A stretch of 12,946 nucleotides of DNA, taken from NCBI GenBank assembly GCA_964416175.1, contig CAYQDF010000088.1, positions 1 through 12,946 on the forward strand, in the 5' to 3' direction. Below the pieces are notes generated by a model, which was not told the DNA's origin, did not search any database, and saw nothing but the letters and a program-made list of their open reading frames with translations. Positions 6,696-12,946 of this stretch are shown piece by piece (position 1 is the first letter of the stretch; every line of letters starts with the position of its first letter). The translations under genes and the position numbers were made by a program. Source of the stretch: CAYQDF01 sp964416175 (lineage in GTDB: Bacteria; Chloroflexota; Anaerolineae; Anaerolineales; UBA4823).

Positions 6696-7542
6696 CCTGG
6701 TTGATCCGGTCGAAGACAGCTTTTGCCCAGGATTCGATCCGATCAGACTCTTCCGGAGTTATCGGCGCAGCGCCCATGCCGGAGAAATAATTCTCGCCCT
6801 CGAAGACTGCGCCCCACCCGTACAGCCACTCATCGAACATTTCCCACTCGCCGATCTCAAGCCAACCGCCGGCGAAACCGGTGATGTCTCCCCCCGCGCA
6901 GGGGAGGGTTTCGATGGTTGCATAGCCATAGTCGAGCACATTCAGGCGGCGGCACAGAGCGGTATTATCAGGACTCGGGCCGAAGTCCCAGCTCAGCACG
7001 GTCCGGCAGCTTGCGCAGGCGTGCCCGGAAGTGACTTCGGCGTAAGTCCAATGCGCCCAGGCGGCGGCTGCCCGCTGCCATGCCTGGCTGTCCAGTTGCC
7101 CTGCGCCGTCGAAGGACACCCGCTCATTGGCTGTCAGGTATTCGAAAGTCGCCAGCCGGGCGGCCATTTCAGCGAACTGCTGGCCGGCAGGCTGGACAGC
7201 CACAGGCGGCTGACCGCAGAAACCGGCCTGGATGAGGTGCTCCTGGTCCACGGACAGCGTTTTGCAGTGCGTCTCGTCTCCATCTCCCCACACGCCGAAG
7301 CCTTCCCATTCCAGCACTGGCTGGCCGGAGGGCGGGGGGGATGTACCCCCCGGCTCGACCGGAGCCGGACTCTGGAAGGCTCCGGTTGAGATCTGAGTTG
7401 GGCTCCCCGGAGTGGACGCTGCCGGGACGGTCCCTTCGATCGTCAGATCGGTCATGGCGGCAGGGGAGAAGGCGGTCCCAAAGTTACAGGCCAGCAAGAC
7501 GCCGGATCCAAAGAGTGGAAGGAACCATAATTTAACAGACAT
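6664..7542 (-). CDS. Predicted lipoprotein, cysteine- and tryptophan-rich, unknown function
   Basis: 292 aa. A short signal peptide (VKLWFLPLFGSGVLLAC) ends in lipobox LLAC with C19, indicating lipidation and export. Residues 30-75 form a low-complexity linker rich in P, T, S and G. The folded part (about 76-280) contains six further cysteines (93, 109, 176, 179, 197, 215), enough for three disulfides, and many tryptophans, including the stretch GGWLEIGEWEMFDEWLYGW (225-243). C176 and C179 form a CxxC pair, but no haem or zinc motif is convincing. I recognise no domain. It is the first gene of the reverse cluster. TATAAT at 7619-7614 gives a leader of about 65 bases, and GGAG lies about 12 bases before the ATG. 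The C-terminal codons overlap the next gene by 32 bases. Confidence 0.85.
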   Translation of the reverse strand: MSVKLWFLPLFGSGVLLACNFGTAFSPAAMTDLTIEGTVPAASTPGSPTQISTGAFQSPAPVEPGGTSPPPSGQPVLEWEGFGVWGDGDETHCKTLSVDQEHLIQAGFCGQPPVAVQPAGQQFAEMAARLATFEYLTANERVSFDGAGQLDSQAWQRAAAAWAHWTYAEVTSGHACASCRTVLSWDFGPSPDNTALCRRLNVLDYGYATIETLPCAGGDITGFAGGWLEIGEWEMFDEWLYGWGAVFEGENYFSGMGAAPITPEESDRIESWAKAVFDRINQDAESGSGQGG

Positions 7543-7566
7543 TTTTCTTTGGAACTCCGTTTTCCA

Positions 7567-7580
7567 GTGATATCGATCAC
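7567..7580. promoter_or_regulatory. CRP/FNR-like dyad GTGA-N6-TCAC in the lipoprotein leader
   Basis: GTGA (7567-7570) and TCAC (7577-7580) are separated by TATCGA, the half-site and spacing typical of CRP/FNR-superfamily regulators, though the outermost consensus bases are absent. It would lie about 27-40 bases downstream of the predicted start point of the lipoprotein transcript, a position that suits repression. This is a short match and could be chance. Confidence 0.25.
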
Positions 7581-7613
7581 CTGCCGGGGCAGAAAAGAGG
7601 CTGGTGAAAGCAC

Positions 7614-7619
7614 ATTATA
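7614..7619 (-). promoter_or_regulatory. -10 box TATAAT for the lipoprotein-led operon
   Basis: Read on the minus strand, TATAAT is a perfect -10. Transcription would start near 7607, with about 65 bases of leader before the ATG at 7542. No consensus -35 is seen 16-18 bases upstream. Confidence 0.4.
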
Positions 7620-7758
7620 CAGCAGCGGCGTGGCGCGCAGCTCTCTGGCCGGAAGGCGATGGCCTGGAGCTCCGATCGGTCCATGGCGGGCAGCGAGATT
7701 CCTCTGGCCTGGAGGACAGGTGAACGCCGGCATTTCTCCTGTACAGACGTTTCTCAGC

Positions 7759-7773
7759 CGGGAAAGTTTCCCG
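7759..7773. promoter_or_regulatory. Perfect 7+1+7 palindrome, possible operator
   Basis: CGGGAAAGTTTCCCG is an exact dyad with a single central base, the size of a dimeric repressor site. It lies midway in the divergent intergenic region, about 140 bases before the minus-strand -10 box and 160 bases before the nitroreductase start. No regulator is encoded nearby. Confidence 0.35.
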
Positions 7774-7839
7774 TTTAGCCGGGATCAGGTTGAGGGAAAC
7801 TCTGTTTACGGTGATCGATTTATGGAATAATTAAAAGGT

Positions 7840-7918
7840 GATCTCAAGAATAGGTTGCGGGGGTGTTTTTCAACGGCGGAGCCGCTGAAAAACACCTTCT
7901 CCCATGATTCTTGAGATC
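7840..7918. repeat. Nested 79-base palindrome (double inverted repeat)
   Basis: The outer arms GATCTCAAGAAT (7840-7851) and ATTCTTGAGATC (7907-7918) are perfect 12-base complements. Ten bases inward on each side, the arms GGTGTTTTTCA (7862-7872) and TGAAAAACACC (7886-7896) pair perfectly. After one A-C mismatch, CGGC (7874-7877) pairs with GCCG (7881-7884) across a GGA loop. The RNA would form a long rod with a symmetric 10x10 internal loop. It ends 15 bases before the nitroreductase ATG. It could be a REP/MITE-like element or a 5' UTR structure. No transposase and no clear target duplication were seen. Confidence 0.85.
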
Positions 7919-7933
7919 GTGTCTGAGTAGATT

Positions 7934-8446
7934 ATGAGAGCAAACCCCAGACCGAAGACCTGGCGCATGACCGTTCAGAAGCTGGCAGCCGCCCGCTGGG
8001 CTTCATGGTTCCTTTCCCGGACGTTAAGGCTCATCGACGCCCTCTTCCTGCGAATGTCCCAAAACCGCGTGTCGCTGACCTCCTATCTCACCGGCCTGCC
8101 CGTGGTGGTGGTGACCACGGTCGGGTCAAAATCAGGCCTGGAGCGGACGACGCCTCTGGTGGGGATCCCGGATGGCCAATCTGTGATCCTGGTCGCTTCC
8201 AATTTCGGGTCGCAATCCCATCCAGCCTGGTATTACAACCTTCGCGCCAGACCTCAGGCCCGGCTGGAGCTCGATGGAGAAGCCAGGGAATTTATCGCCC
8301 GGGAGCCGTCGGCGGAAGAATACGAACGCTGCTGGCGCAAGGCCGTTGAGCTTTACGCCGGGTTCGAGGCATACCGGCAGCGGGCGGGCAAGCGGAGGAT
8401 TCCAATTCTAGTTCTCTCCCCAAGGAACCTGATCCGAGAAGATTGA
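7934..8446 (+). CDS. F420-type deazaflavin nitroreductase/quinone reductase (DDN family)
   Basis: 170 aa, matching the Ddn-like split-barrel family that uses reduced coenzyme F420 to reduce quinones or nitro compounds. Signature elements are the amphipathic N-terminus (about 10-55), the cofactor-binding TTVGSKSGLERTTPL (61-75), the strand VILVASNFGSQSHPAWYYNL (84-103) with the usual HPAWYYNL motif, and the C-terminal KRRIPILVLSPR (153-164). Some family members are membrane-attached through the N-terminus, and no true transmembrane helix is seen here. The presence of the gene implies F420 biosynthesis elsewhere in the genome. ATG 7934 is the chosen start. Its ribosome site is poor, with GAG just upstream, and the nested palindrome sits 15 bases before the ATG, where it could limit initiation. 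Confidence 0.9.
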   Translation: MRANPRPKTWRMTVQKLAAARWASWFLSRTLRLIDALFLRMSQNRVSLTSYLTGLPVVVVTTVGSKSGLERTTPLVGIPDGQSVILVASNFGSQSHPAWYYNLRARPQARLELDGEAREFIAREPSAEEYERCWRKAVELYAGFEAYRQRAGKRRIPILVLSPRNLIRED

Positions 8447-8448
8447 CC

Positions 8449-8583
8449 ATGCGCATTCTGCATCCATTCAATCTCGGGTGCAGCCTGAGTGGACTGGCGG
8501 AGCGAGCCGATGACGCGCTGGCTGCGCTGTGCGCCTTCGGTCTGGCTCTTCACGATCCTCTCGGGCTGGTTGGCGGCAAGTGA
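8449..8583 (+). CDS. Possible 44-residue small protein directly after the nitroreductase
   Basis: An open frame starts ATG two bases after the nitroreductase TGA and encodes MRILHPFNLGCSLSGLAERA followed by a hydrophobic Ala/Leu-rich stretch, ending GLVGGK. The tight spacing and a GAGAAGA stretch about six bases upstream would allow coupled translation. I recognise no family, and a frame of this length in GC-rich DNA is not rare, so it may not be a gene. The remaining bases 8584-8668, up to the end of the convergent gene, show no terminator. Confidence 0.25.
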   Translation: MRILHPFNLGCSLSGLAERADDALAALCAFGLALHDPLGLVGGK

Positions 8584-8668
8584 GGCGCCTGGCCTGGGAT
8601 GCAGGGTCGACCTGGCGTGAACGCAGGGCCTATCGACCTGGTCAGGTGCCGGTCAGGCAGAGGGGAGT

Positions 8669-11600
8669 TTAAGGAACGAATTTCTCCGCATAGGCGGCGG
8701 GCTCTAACAGTCCCGGTTCTTGACTGGGTGCGACTACTCGATTCCGGCCCAGGGTTTTCGCCGTGTACATGGCGGTATCGGCCCGGTCGAGAAAAATCCC
8801 CACGTCTGAGATCCCTTCCCGCGTGCATGTGATCCCCATACTGATCGTGATCGAGATCTCCCCTTCTTTCGTCCGGATAGGGGTCTCCGCGATGCTTTGC
8901 CGGATTCGCTCGGCGATCCGATAGGCGATCTGGCAATCCGTCTCCGGCAGCAAGATCGCGAATTCTTCTCCCCCATACCGGCCCAGGATGTCCGTGCTCC
9001 GCAGCTGCTTTTTGCAGAGCTCGATCATGCCCTGCAAGACCTGGTCTCCCACTGCGTGGCTGTATGTGTCGTTGACCTTCTTGAAGTGGTCGATATCGAT
9101 CATGATGCCGCTCAGCGGTCGGTCTGTGCGGATCGCGCGCTGAATCTCTCGCTCCCCGGCCTCGAACAGGCCGCGCCGGTTGTACACCCCGGTCAGGGGG
9201 TCAGTGATCGCCATGTGCTGCATTTCGCTGTACAAACGGGCGTTGTCCAGGGTGACCGCAGTTTGGTTCGCCAAGGTCTGGCAAATCCGCAGGTCTTCCG
9301 CCTCCCATTCCCGTTCCGTGGTGCTGTCCCAGATCTCGGCAAATCCGAGTACTTTCCCGGAAGCGATCATAGGCACGTTCAGGGTGCTCTTGATGCGGTA
9401 CTTGACCAGCTCTGCGCTGTCTTCCGGGTCGAGGTCCTGATCTCCAGCACGGATCGCAAATATATTTCCCTGGCGCAAAGCTGCCAGGGTTTTAGGGTAC
9501 TTCGTAAGGTCATACTTTGTATAGAGGTCGGAAACCCTTTCCTGTTCGTTTGCTCCTGGACCGAAATACTCGGCGATCAAAGTGGCGGTGCCCTCATCCA
9601 GATCGCAATTGTAGATGTGGGCGCTGGTTGCGTGCACGGAGCGCGCCATCTCTTCTGCAGCGATATTCGCCACAGCTGTGTGGTCGATGGACCTGGATAT
9701 CTTTGTGCTGGCCTCATAGAGGACAGACAGCTCTTCAGCGCGCTGCTTCTCAGCTGCGTAGAGCCGTGCATTCTCGACCGCGATGGCTGCCTGCTGAGCG
9801 AAGAGGTCGAGCAGCTGCATGTCATCCAGTGAAAATTTGCGCCGCGGATCGACATCCACGATGCCCAACGCTCCAACGATCTGGTCCCTGAACCGGAGCG
9901 GTGTGGCGATCGCGGCGCGCCATTCTTGATTTTGAAACTTAGGGGAGCGATTTTCCCAGGTCTGGTAGTTTTCGATCACGACCGGGCTGCCTCGCTCCAC
10001 CGCAGCTCCCATGGCTCCTTCTCCGAGGGCCATGGTCATCCCGGCGTGGTCTTTCCCCAGGTTGTGACTGAGGAGTATCGTGATGGTCTTCTGCTGATCG
10101 TTGTACAGGCCGATGTCGCCGCCGGAAGCCTTCAGCATCGTGATGGCGCGTTCGAGGATCGCCCCTAGCAGAGCGGGGATCTCCCGGACCCCGGAAATAT
10201 CGGTGACGTTGGCCCGGAGTGCTTCGAGTTCGTCGACCCGCTTCCGCTCAGCCTCGAGGAGGCGCGTCTTTGCGATCGCCAGGGCGATCTGAGCGGTCGC
10301 TTGTTCTCCAAGATCGATCTCTTCCTCAGAAAACTGGTGCGGCTGGGTGAAAGCGATCAGCACTGCGCCGAATCGCTCTTCTCCAGCAATCAATGGGAAC
10401 CCGATCAATGAGTTAAAAGGGAATAATGCAGCGATGCGGGGGCTGATGTAAGGGCTGCTGGAAACATCATGGACAATCAAGCAGTGACCTGCTTTAACGA
10501 CCGATTCGCTCAAGGTCGCTTCCCCAGGCTCGATTCTGATGTTGTGGTAAATATCGCTGAACGCGCCGTTGGAGGCGGTTGGGACGATCTTGTCCAAATC
10601 CTCATCCCAAAGGGTGATATAGCACCCATCTGAGCCGAGCAGCTCCCTGAGGCGACCGGCAAGGTACTCGAGCATCTCGCCCAGGCTTTCATTCTCCAGG
10701 GAGATGCGGGTGATGTCATTTAATAAAGCCAGCCGGTTAGCTCGGAGCTGGGCAGCTTTTTCCGCCTCCACCCTGTCGGTGATATCCCTCAAGACGATCA
10801 GCCGCCCCGTCAGCTGATCGTTGCTGTCTTTCAGTCCCGATGTGCGGACGTCGAAGAAGCGGATAAGCCCATTTTCTCTCAGGGATAATTCGAATTGACA
10901 TTCGGATTCTTCCTGGAAGAGCCGGAGAAGATCGGCGTCGCCAGGGAAAACAGCTTCGAACGGTTTCCCGTGTACAGCGGCCGGTTGCTGGTTGAGAATG
11001 CGGATCGCGGCAGGATTGATGTCGGCGATGCGGTGGTTGAGGTCGAGGACGATCAGCCCGTCGCTCATATTCGCGACCAGGGCGTCCCGGGCTACCGGCA
11101 GAATGTCGAGGAAGCGGTATCTGAAAAGCCCCCAGAAGACCACGAGACCTGTTACCGCCAGCGCAAATGGCGTCAGGTCCAGGTAGGGGAAAGGGCTGAG
11201 ATCCGCCAGGTAGATTAGGTTGGCGCTCCAGGGAACAGCGACCCCCACCAGCAGGATAATCATCTGGCCGCGATACACCTTCGAAGTTCGGAATGCAGTT
11301 TGAATCAGGAGGAGGGATCCGATCAGGATCCACAGATAAGTGTAGGCAGCATTCAACCAGAATCCGGGACCATATGTGTAATTCGTCACGGTGGAAGACC
11401 CAATCCGAACCAGCTCGACCTTCTCCCAGATCAGTCGGTGAAGGTCGTTGGTCCACACCAGGGCCAGGATCGCGGCGGGTTCGATGACGAGCAGGGCCAG
11501 GTTGCGGCGCGTCAAATATTGGCCATGATTGGAAAACTGTAAGGTGAAGATGATCCAGAAGATCGGGATAGCCAGGATCCCGAAGTATTCCGTTCTGGCC

Positions 11601-11788
11601 CAGAAGGCGACCCGCGCCATGTCGATCGCCGCCAGCTCGCGGGCATAGGCGAAGGACCAGACGCAGACTGCCAGCATCAACGCGCCGAATGCCCGCGCTC
11701 CGGGCACGTTCTTGCGCGTCCAGGCGATGACTGCCAGTGTAAATGTGATGAGCGCATCAAGAATAAGCGGGATCTCGTAGCCGTGCAT
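8669..11788 (-). CDS. Membrane diguanylate cyclase: 7TM sensor, PAS, three GAF, GGDEF
   Basis: 1039 aa signalling protein. Residues 1-225 contain seven hydrophobic helices (about 5-24, 35-50, 67-85, 97-113, 148-165, 175-195, 204-222), like the N-terminal 7TM region found on histidine kinases. A PAS domain follows (about 234-340; MSDGLIVLDLNHRIADINPA). Three GAF domains lie at about 355-505, 525-675 and 690-850, each ending in a long signalling helix. The GGDEF domain (about 860-1020) opens ITDPLTGVYNRRG and has the active-site loop GGEEF (939-943). The inhibitory-site motif RSTD (930-933) lies five residues before it. It should make c-di-GMP from two GTP, with product inhibition. There is no EAL or kinase domain. 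It is a single gene, divergent from the aldolase, with about 225 bases between starts and only a weak GGA before the ATG. Confidence 0.95.
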   Translation of the reverse strand: MHGYEIPLILDALITFTLAVIAWTRKNVPGARAFGALMLAVCVWSFAYARELAAIDMARVAFWARTEYFGILAIPIFWIIFTLQFSNHGQYLTRRNLALLVIEPAAILALVWTNDLHRLIWEKVELVRIGSSTVTNYTYGPGFWLNAAYTYLWILIGSLLLIQTAFRTSKVYRGQMIILLVGVAVPWSANLIYLADLSPFPYLDLTPFALAVTGLVVFWGLFRYRFLDILPVARDALVANMSDGLIVLDLNHRIADINPAAIRILNQQPAAVHGKPFEAVFPGDADLLRLFQEESECQFELSLRENGLIRFFDVRTSGLKDSNDQLTGRLIVLRDITDRVEAEKAAQLRANRLALLNDITRISLENESLGEMLEYLAGRLRELLGSDGCYITLWDEDLDKIVPTASNGAFSDIYHNIRIEPGEATLSESVVKAGHCLIVHDVSSSPYISPRIAALFPFNSLIGFPLIAGEERFGAVLIAFTQPHQFSEEEIDLGEQATAQIALAIAKTRLLEAERKRVDELEALRANVTDISGVREIPALLGAILERAITMLKASGGDIGLYNDQQKTITILLSHNLGKDHAGMTMALGEGAMGAAVERGSPVVIENYQTWENRSPKFQNQEWRAAIATPLRFRDQIVGALGIVDVDPRRKFSLDDMQLLDLFAQQAAIAVENARLYAAEKQRAEELSVLYEASTKISRSIDHTAVANIAAEEMARSVHATSAHIYNCDLDEGTATLIAEYFGPGANEQERVSDLYTKYDLTKYPKTLAALRQGNIFAIRAGDQDLDPEDSAELVKYRIKSTLNVPMIASGKVLGFAEIWDSTTEREWEAEDLRICQTLANQTAVTLDNARLYSEMQHMAITDPLTGVYNRRGLFEAGEREIQRAIRTDRPLSGIMIDIDHFKKVNDTYSHAVGDQVLQGMIELCKKQLRSTDILGRYGGEEFAILLPETDCQIAYRIAERIRQSIAETPIRTKEGEISITISMGITCTREGISDVGIFLDRADTAMYTAKTLGRNRVVAPSQEPGLLEPAAYAEKFVP

Positions 11789-11882
11789 CGGGGTATCCAG
11801 GTGTATATTCTGACATAAGAATGTCCATTTTTGGCTTCCAATTTGGTTAGGTTCTACTTCAAGCTTCCTTTAGCATCCGCAC

Positions 11883-11912
11883 TTGTGGGGGAAAGTGACC
11901 TCGTGATAAAAT
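11883..11912 (+). promoter_or_regulatory. Promoter for the aldolase gene with extended -10
   Basis: TTGTGG (11883-11888) is followed after 18 bases by TAAAAT (11907-11912), which is preceded by TGA to give an extended -10 (TGn). Transcription would start near 11919, leaving a leader of about 95 bases. A small dyad CACTT/AAGTG (11880-11884, 11893-11897) overlaps the -35 and could be a regulator site. Confidence 0.5.
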
Positions 11913-11923
11913 CTTAATTGCCC

Positions 11924-11989
11924 CTTCTCAGATTGAGAGGAGCCACAGGGTTCCGGGCAGAGTCTAATCGCGAGCGATGTTTTTTCGCG
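11924..11989 (+). promoter_or_regulatory. Structured leader of the aldolase mRNA (two hairpins)
   Basis: CTTCTCA (11924-11930) pairs with TGAGAGG (11934-11940), including one G-T pair, around a three-base loop. CGCGA (11969-11973) pairs with TCGCG (11985-11989) around an 11-base loop containing TTTTT. The second hairpin ends nine bases before the ribosome site. I recognise no known riboswitch. Confidence 0.3.
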
Positions 11990-11997
11990 TAAATAAA

Positions 11998-12010
11998 AGG
12001 AGGTTATCCA
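11998..12010 (+). promoter_or_regulatory. Near-perfect Shine-Dalgarno site of the aldolase gene
   Basis: AAGGAGGTTATCC matches the complement of the typical 16S rRNA 3' end (AAGGAGGTGATCC) at 12 of 13 positions. Its core AGGAGG lies about nine bases before the ATG at 12014. Other genes in the window have much weaker sites. It fixes the start codon and suggests high expression. Confidence 0.8.
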
Positions 12011-12013
12011 AGA

Positions 12014-12946
12014 ATGAGTATGCACGATCTTGAATCCGTTGCCCAGGCGATGGTCGCTCCGGGCAAGGGCATCCTGGCGGCCGACGAGTCCTTTGGGACG
12101 ATCAAGAAGCGTCTGGCTTCAATCAACCTGGAATCGACCGAAGAATACCGCCGATCCTACCGGGAATTGCTGTTTACGACGCCGGGTGTGGAGGAATTCA
12201 TCAGCGGTGTGATCATGTTTGATGAGACGATCCGGCACAGGACGGCGGACGGCGCGCCGTTTGTCAAAGTGCTCACCGATCGCGGTATTCTCCCCGGGAT
12301 CAAAGTCGATAAGGGGACGGTCCCCCTGGCTGGATTCCCCGGGGAAAAGATCACAGAAGGACTCGATGGACTGCGGCAGCGCCTGGAAGAATACGTTTCC
12401 TTGGGCGCCAGGTTCACAAAGTGGCGGACCGTGATCCCGATCGGAGAGGGGATTCCGACCGAATACGGCCTGAAGGTCAACGCTTACAACCAGGCGCAGT
12501 ACGCGGCGCTGAGCCAGGAAGCCGGCCTGGTTCCGATCGTGGAGCCCGAGGTCCTGATGGACGGAGATCACACACTCGAGCGCTGCGAGGAAGTCACGAC
12601 TTCTACCCTGGCATACGTCTTCCAGGCCCTCCACGCGGCGGGAGTCGTCTTCGAGAGGATGGTGCTCAAACCGAACATGGTCATCTCCGGCAAGGGTTGT
12701 CCGCAGCAGGCGGGTGTCCAGGAAGTGGCGGAGGCCACAATCCGCACGCTTAAGCGCGTCGTGCCCGCTGCAGTCCCGGGGATCGTGTTCCTCTCCGGCG
12801 GGCAGTCCCCCTCCCAGGCGACGATGCACCTTTCGGCCATGAATGCCATCGGCGGATTCCCCTGGCAGCTCAGCTTCTCCTATGGGCGCGCTCTCCAGGA
12901 GGAGACCTTGAAAGCCTGGAGGGGGGATCCGGCGAAGGTCCCGGCT
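12014..12946 (+). CDS. Class I fructose-bisphosphate aldolase (eukaryotic type), 3' truncated by window end
   Basis: Cleaves fructose-1,6-bisphosphate to dihydroxyacetone phosphate and glyceraldehyde-3-phosphate through a Schiff base, with no metal. 311 codons are visible without a stop. The family is usually about 335-365 aa, so only the C-terminal tail is missing. Conserved elements, with rabbit muscle numbering in brackets, are LAADES with D24 (D33), FTKWR with K136 (K146), VPIVEPEV with E177 and E179 (E187, E189), the Schiff-base lysine K219 in VLKPNMV (K229), LSGGQSPSQAT, and GGFPWQLSFSYGRALQ. All catalytic residues are present. The start is fixed by an exceptionally strong ribosome site. 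The missing tail may hold the C-terminal tyrosine that eukaryotic enzymes use, which cannot be judged here. Confidence 0.96.
   Translation, partial: MSMHDLESVAQAMVAPGKGILAADESFGTIKKRLASINLESTEEYRRSYRELLFTTPGVEEFISGVIMFDETIRHRTADGAPFVKVLTDRGILPGIKVDKGTVPLAGFPGEKITEGLDGLRQRLEEYVSLGARFTKWRTVIPIGEGIPTEYGLKVNAYNQAQYAALSQEAGLVPIVEPEVLMDGDHTLERCEEVTTSTLAYVFQALHAAGVVFERMVLKPNMVISGKGCPQQAGVQEVAEATIRTLKRVVPAAVPGIVFLSGGQSPSQATMHLSAMNAIGGFPWQLSFSYGRALQEETLKAWRGDPAKVPA

Larger units (their letters stand above)
7543..7933. other. 391-base noncoding region between divergent genes, rich in inverted repeats
   Basis: No convincing gene lies here. It holds a -10 box for the lipoprotein gene (7614-7619, minus strand) and a GTGA-N6-TCAC dyad (7567-7580). 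An ATCGATCACC / GGTGATCGAT inverted pair lies at 7572-7581 and 7810-7819, and a perfect 15-base dyad at 7759-7773. The nested palindrome is at 7840-7918. The middle part, roughly 7621-7740, is GC-rich and shows nothing I can name. An open frame at 7549-7830 on the plus strand has no recognisable protein character. Confidence 0.6.

Noticed and set aside
6538..7389. Plus-strand open frame of 283 codons opposite the lipoprotein gene
   Set aside because: The reverse frame has a signal peptide with lipobox and a normal operon position. The forward frame has no recognisable features.
7549..7830. 93-codon plus-strand frame in the intergenic region
   Set aside because: Its composition is Arg/Gly/Ser-rich with no motif, and it overlaps the likely promoter and leader of the divergent lipoprotein gene.
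7862..7896. Inner hairpin as an intrinsic terminator
   Set aside because: The T-run lies inside the stem arm and not after it. No T-tract follows on either strand, and no gene ends just before it.
12119..12829. 236-codon minus-strand frame opposite the aldolase
   Set aside because: Antisense shadow of a class I aldolase with all catalytic residues. The reverse product shows no family features.

Overview
The window looks like chromosomal DNA from a GC-rich bacterium, most plausibly a member of the Chloroflexota (Anaerolineae-like). This is inferred from the gene set: a type 5 Fe-S uracil-DNA glycosylase, an F420-type deazaflavin nitroreductase, a seven-helix sensor fused to PAS, GAF and GGDEF domains, a eukaryotic-type class I aldolase, and a lipoprotein and a membrane protein of no recognised family. 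No rRNA, tRNA, transposase or CRISPR array was seen. Most of the window is ordinary housekeeping and signalling DNA.

Layout. Bases 1-130 hold almost three copies of a 46-bp tandem repeat, followed by an AT-richer leader. Two forward genes follow: uracil-DNA glycosylase (352-1047) and pyrimidine-nucleoside phosphorylase (1180-2487). A reverse pair, fmt (4118-3183) and a histidine phosphatase (3199-2549), overlaps by 17 bases and faces the phosphorylase. An arginase-family enzyme (4229-5017) diverges from fmt. It ends inside the last codons of the opposing cluster, a 56-base convergent overlap.

The reverse cluster 7542-4962 is tightly packed: a lipoprotein, a two-helix coiled-coil membrane protein and a maspardin-like alpha/beta hydrolase. 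It is the best candidate for an uncharacterised cell-envelope module. It is separated from a forward F420-type nitroreductase (7934-8446) by 391 noncoding bases containing several inverted repeats, including a nested 79-base palindrome just before the nitroreductase start. A 1039-residue membrane diguanylate cyclase (11788-8669) and a forward class I fructose-bisphosphate aldolase (12014 to the window end, truncated) are divergently transcribed.

How the genes relate. The nucleoside phosphorylase (salvage), aldolase (glycolysis/gluconeogenesis), Fmt (initiator tRNA formylation) and glycosylase (base excision repair) are independent housekeeping functions. Only the fmt-phosphatase pair and the lipoprotein/coiled-coil/hydrolase trio are arranged as likely operons. 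Function for the trio is not known from sequence and is not claimed here.
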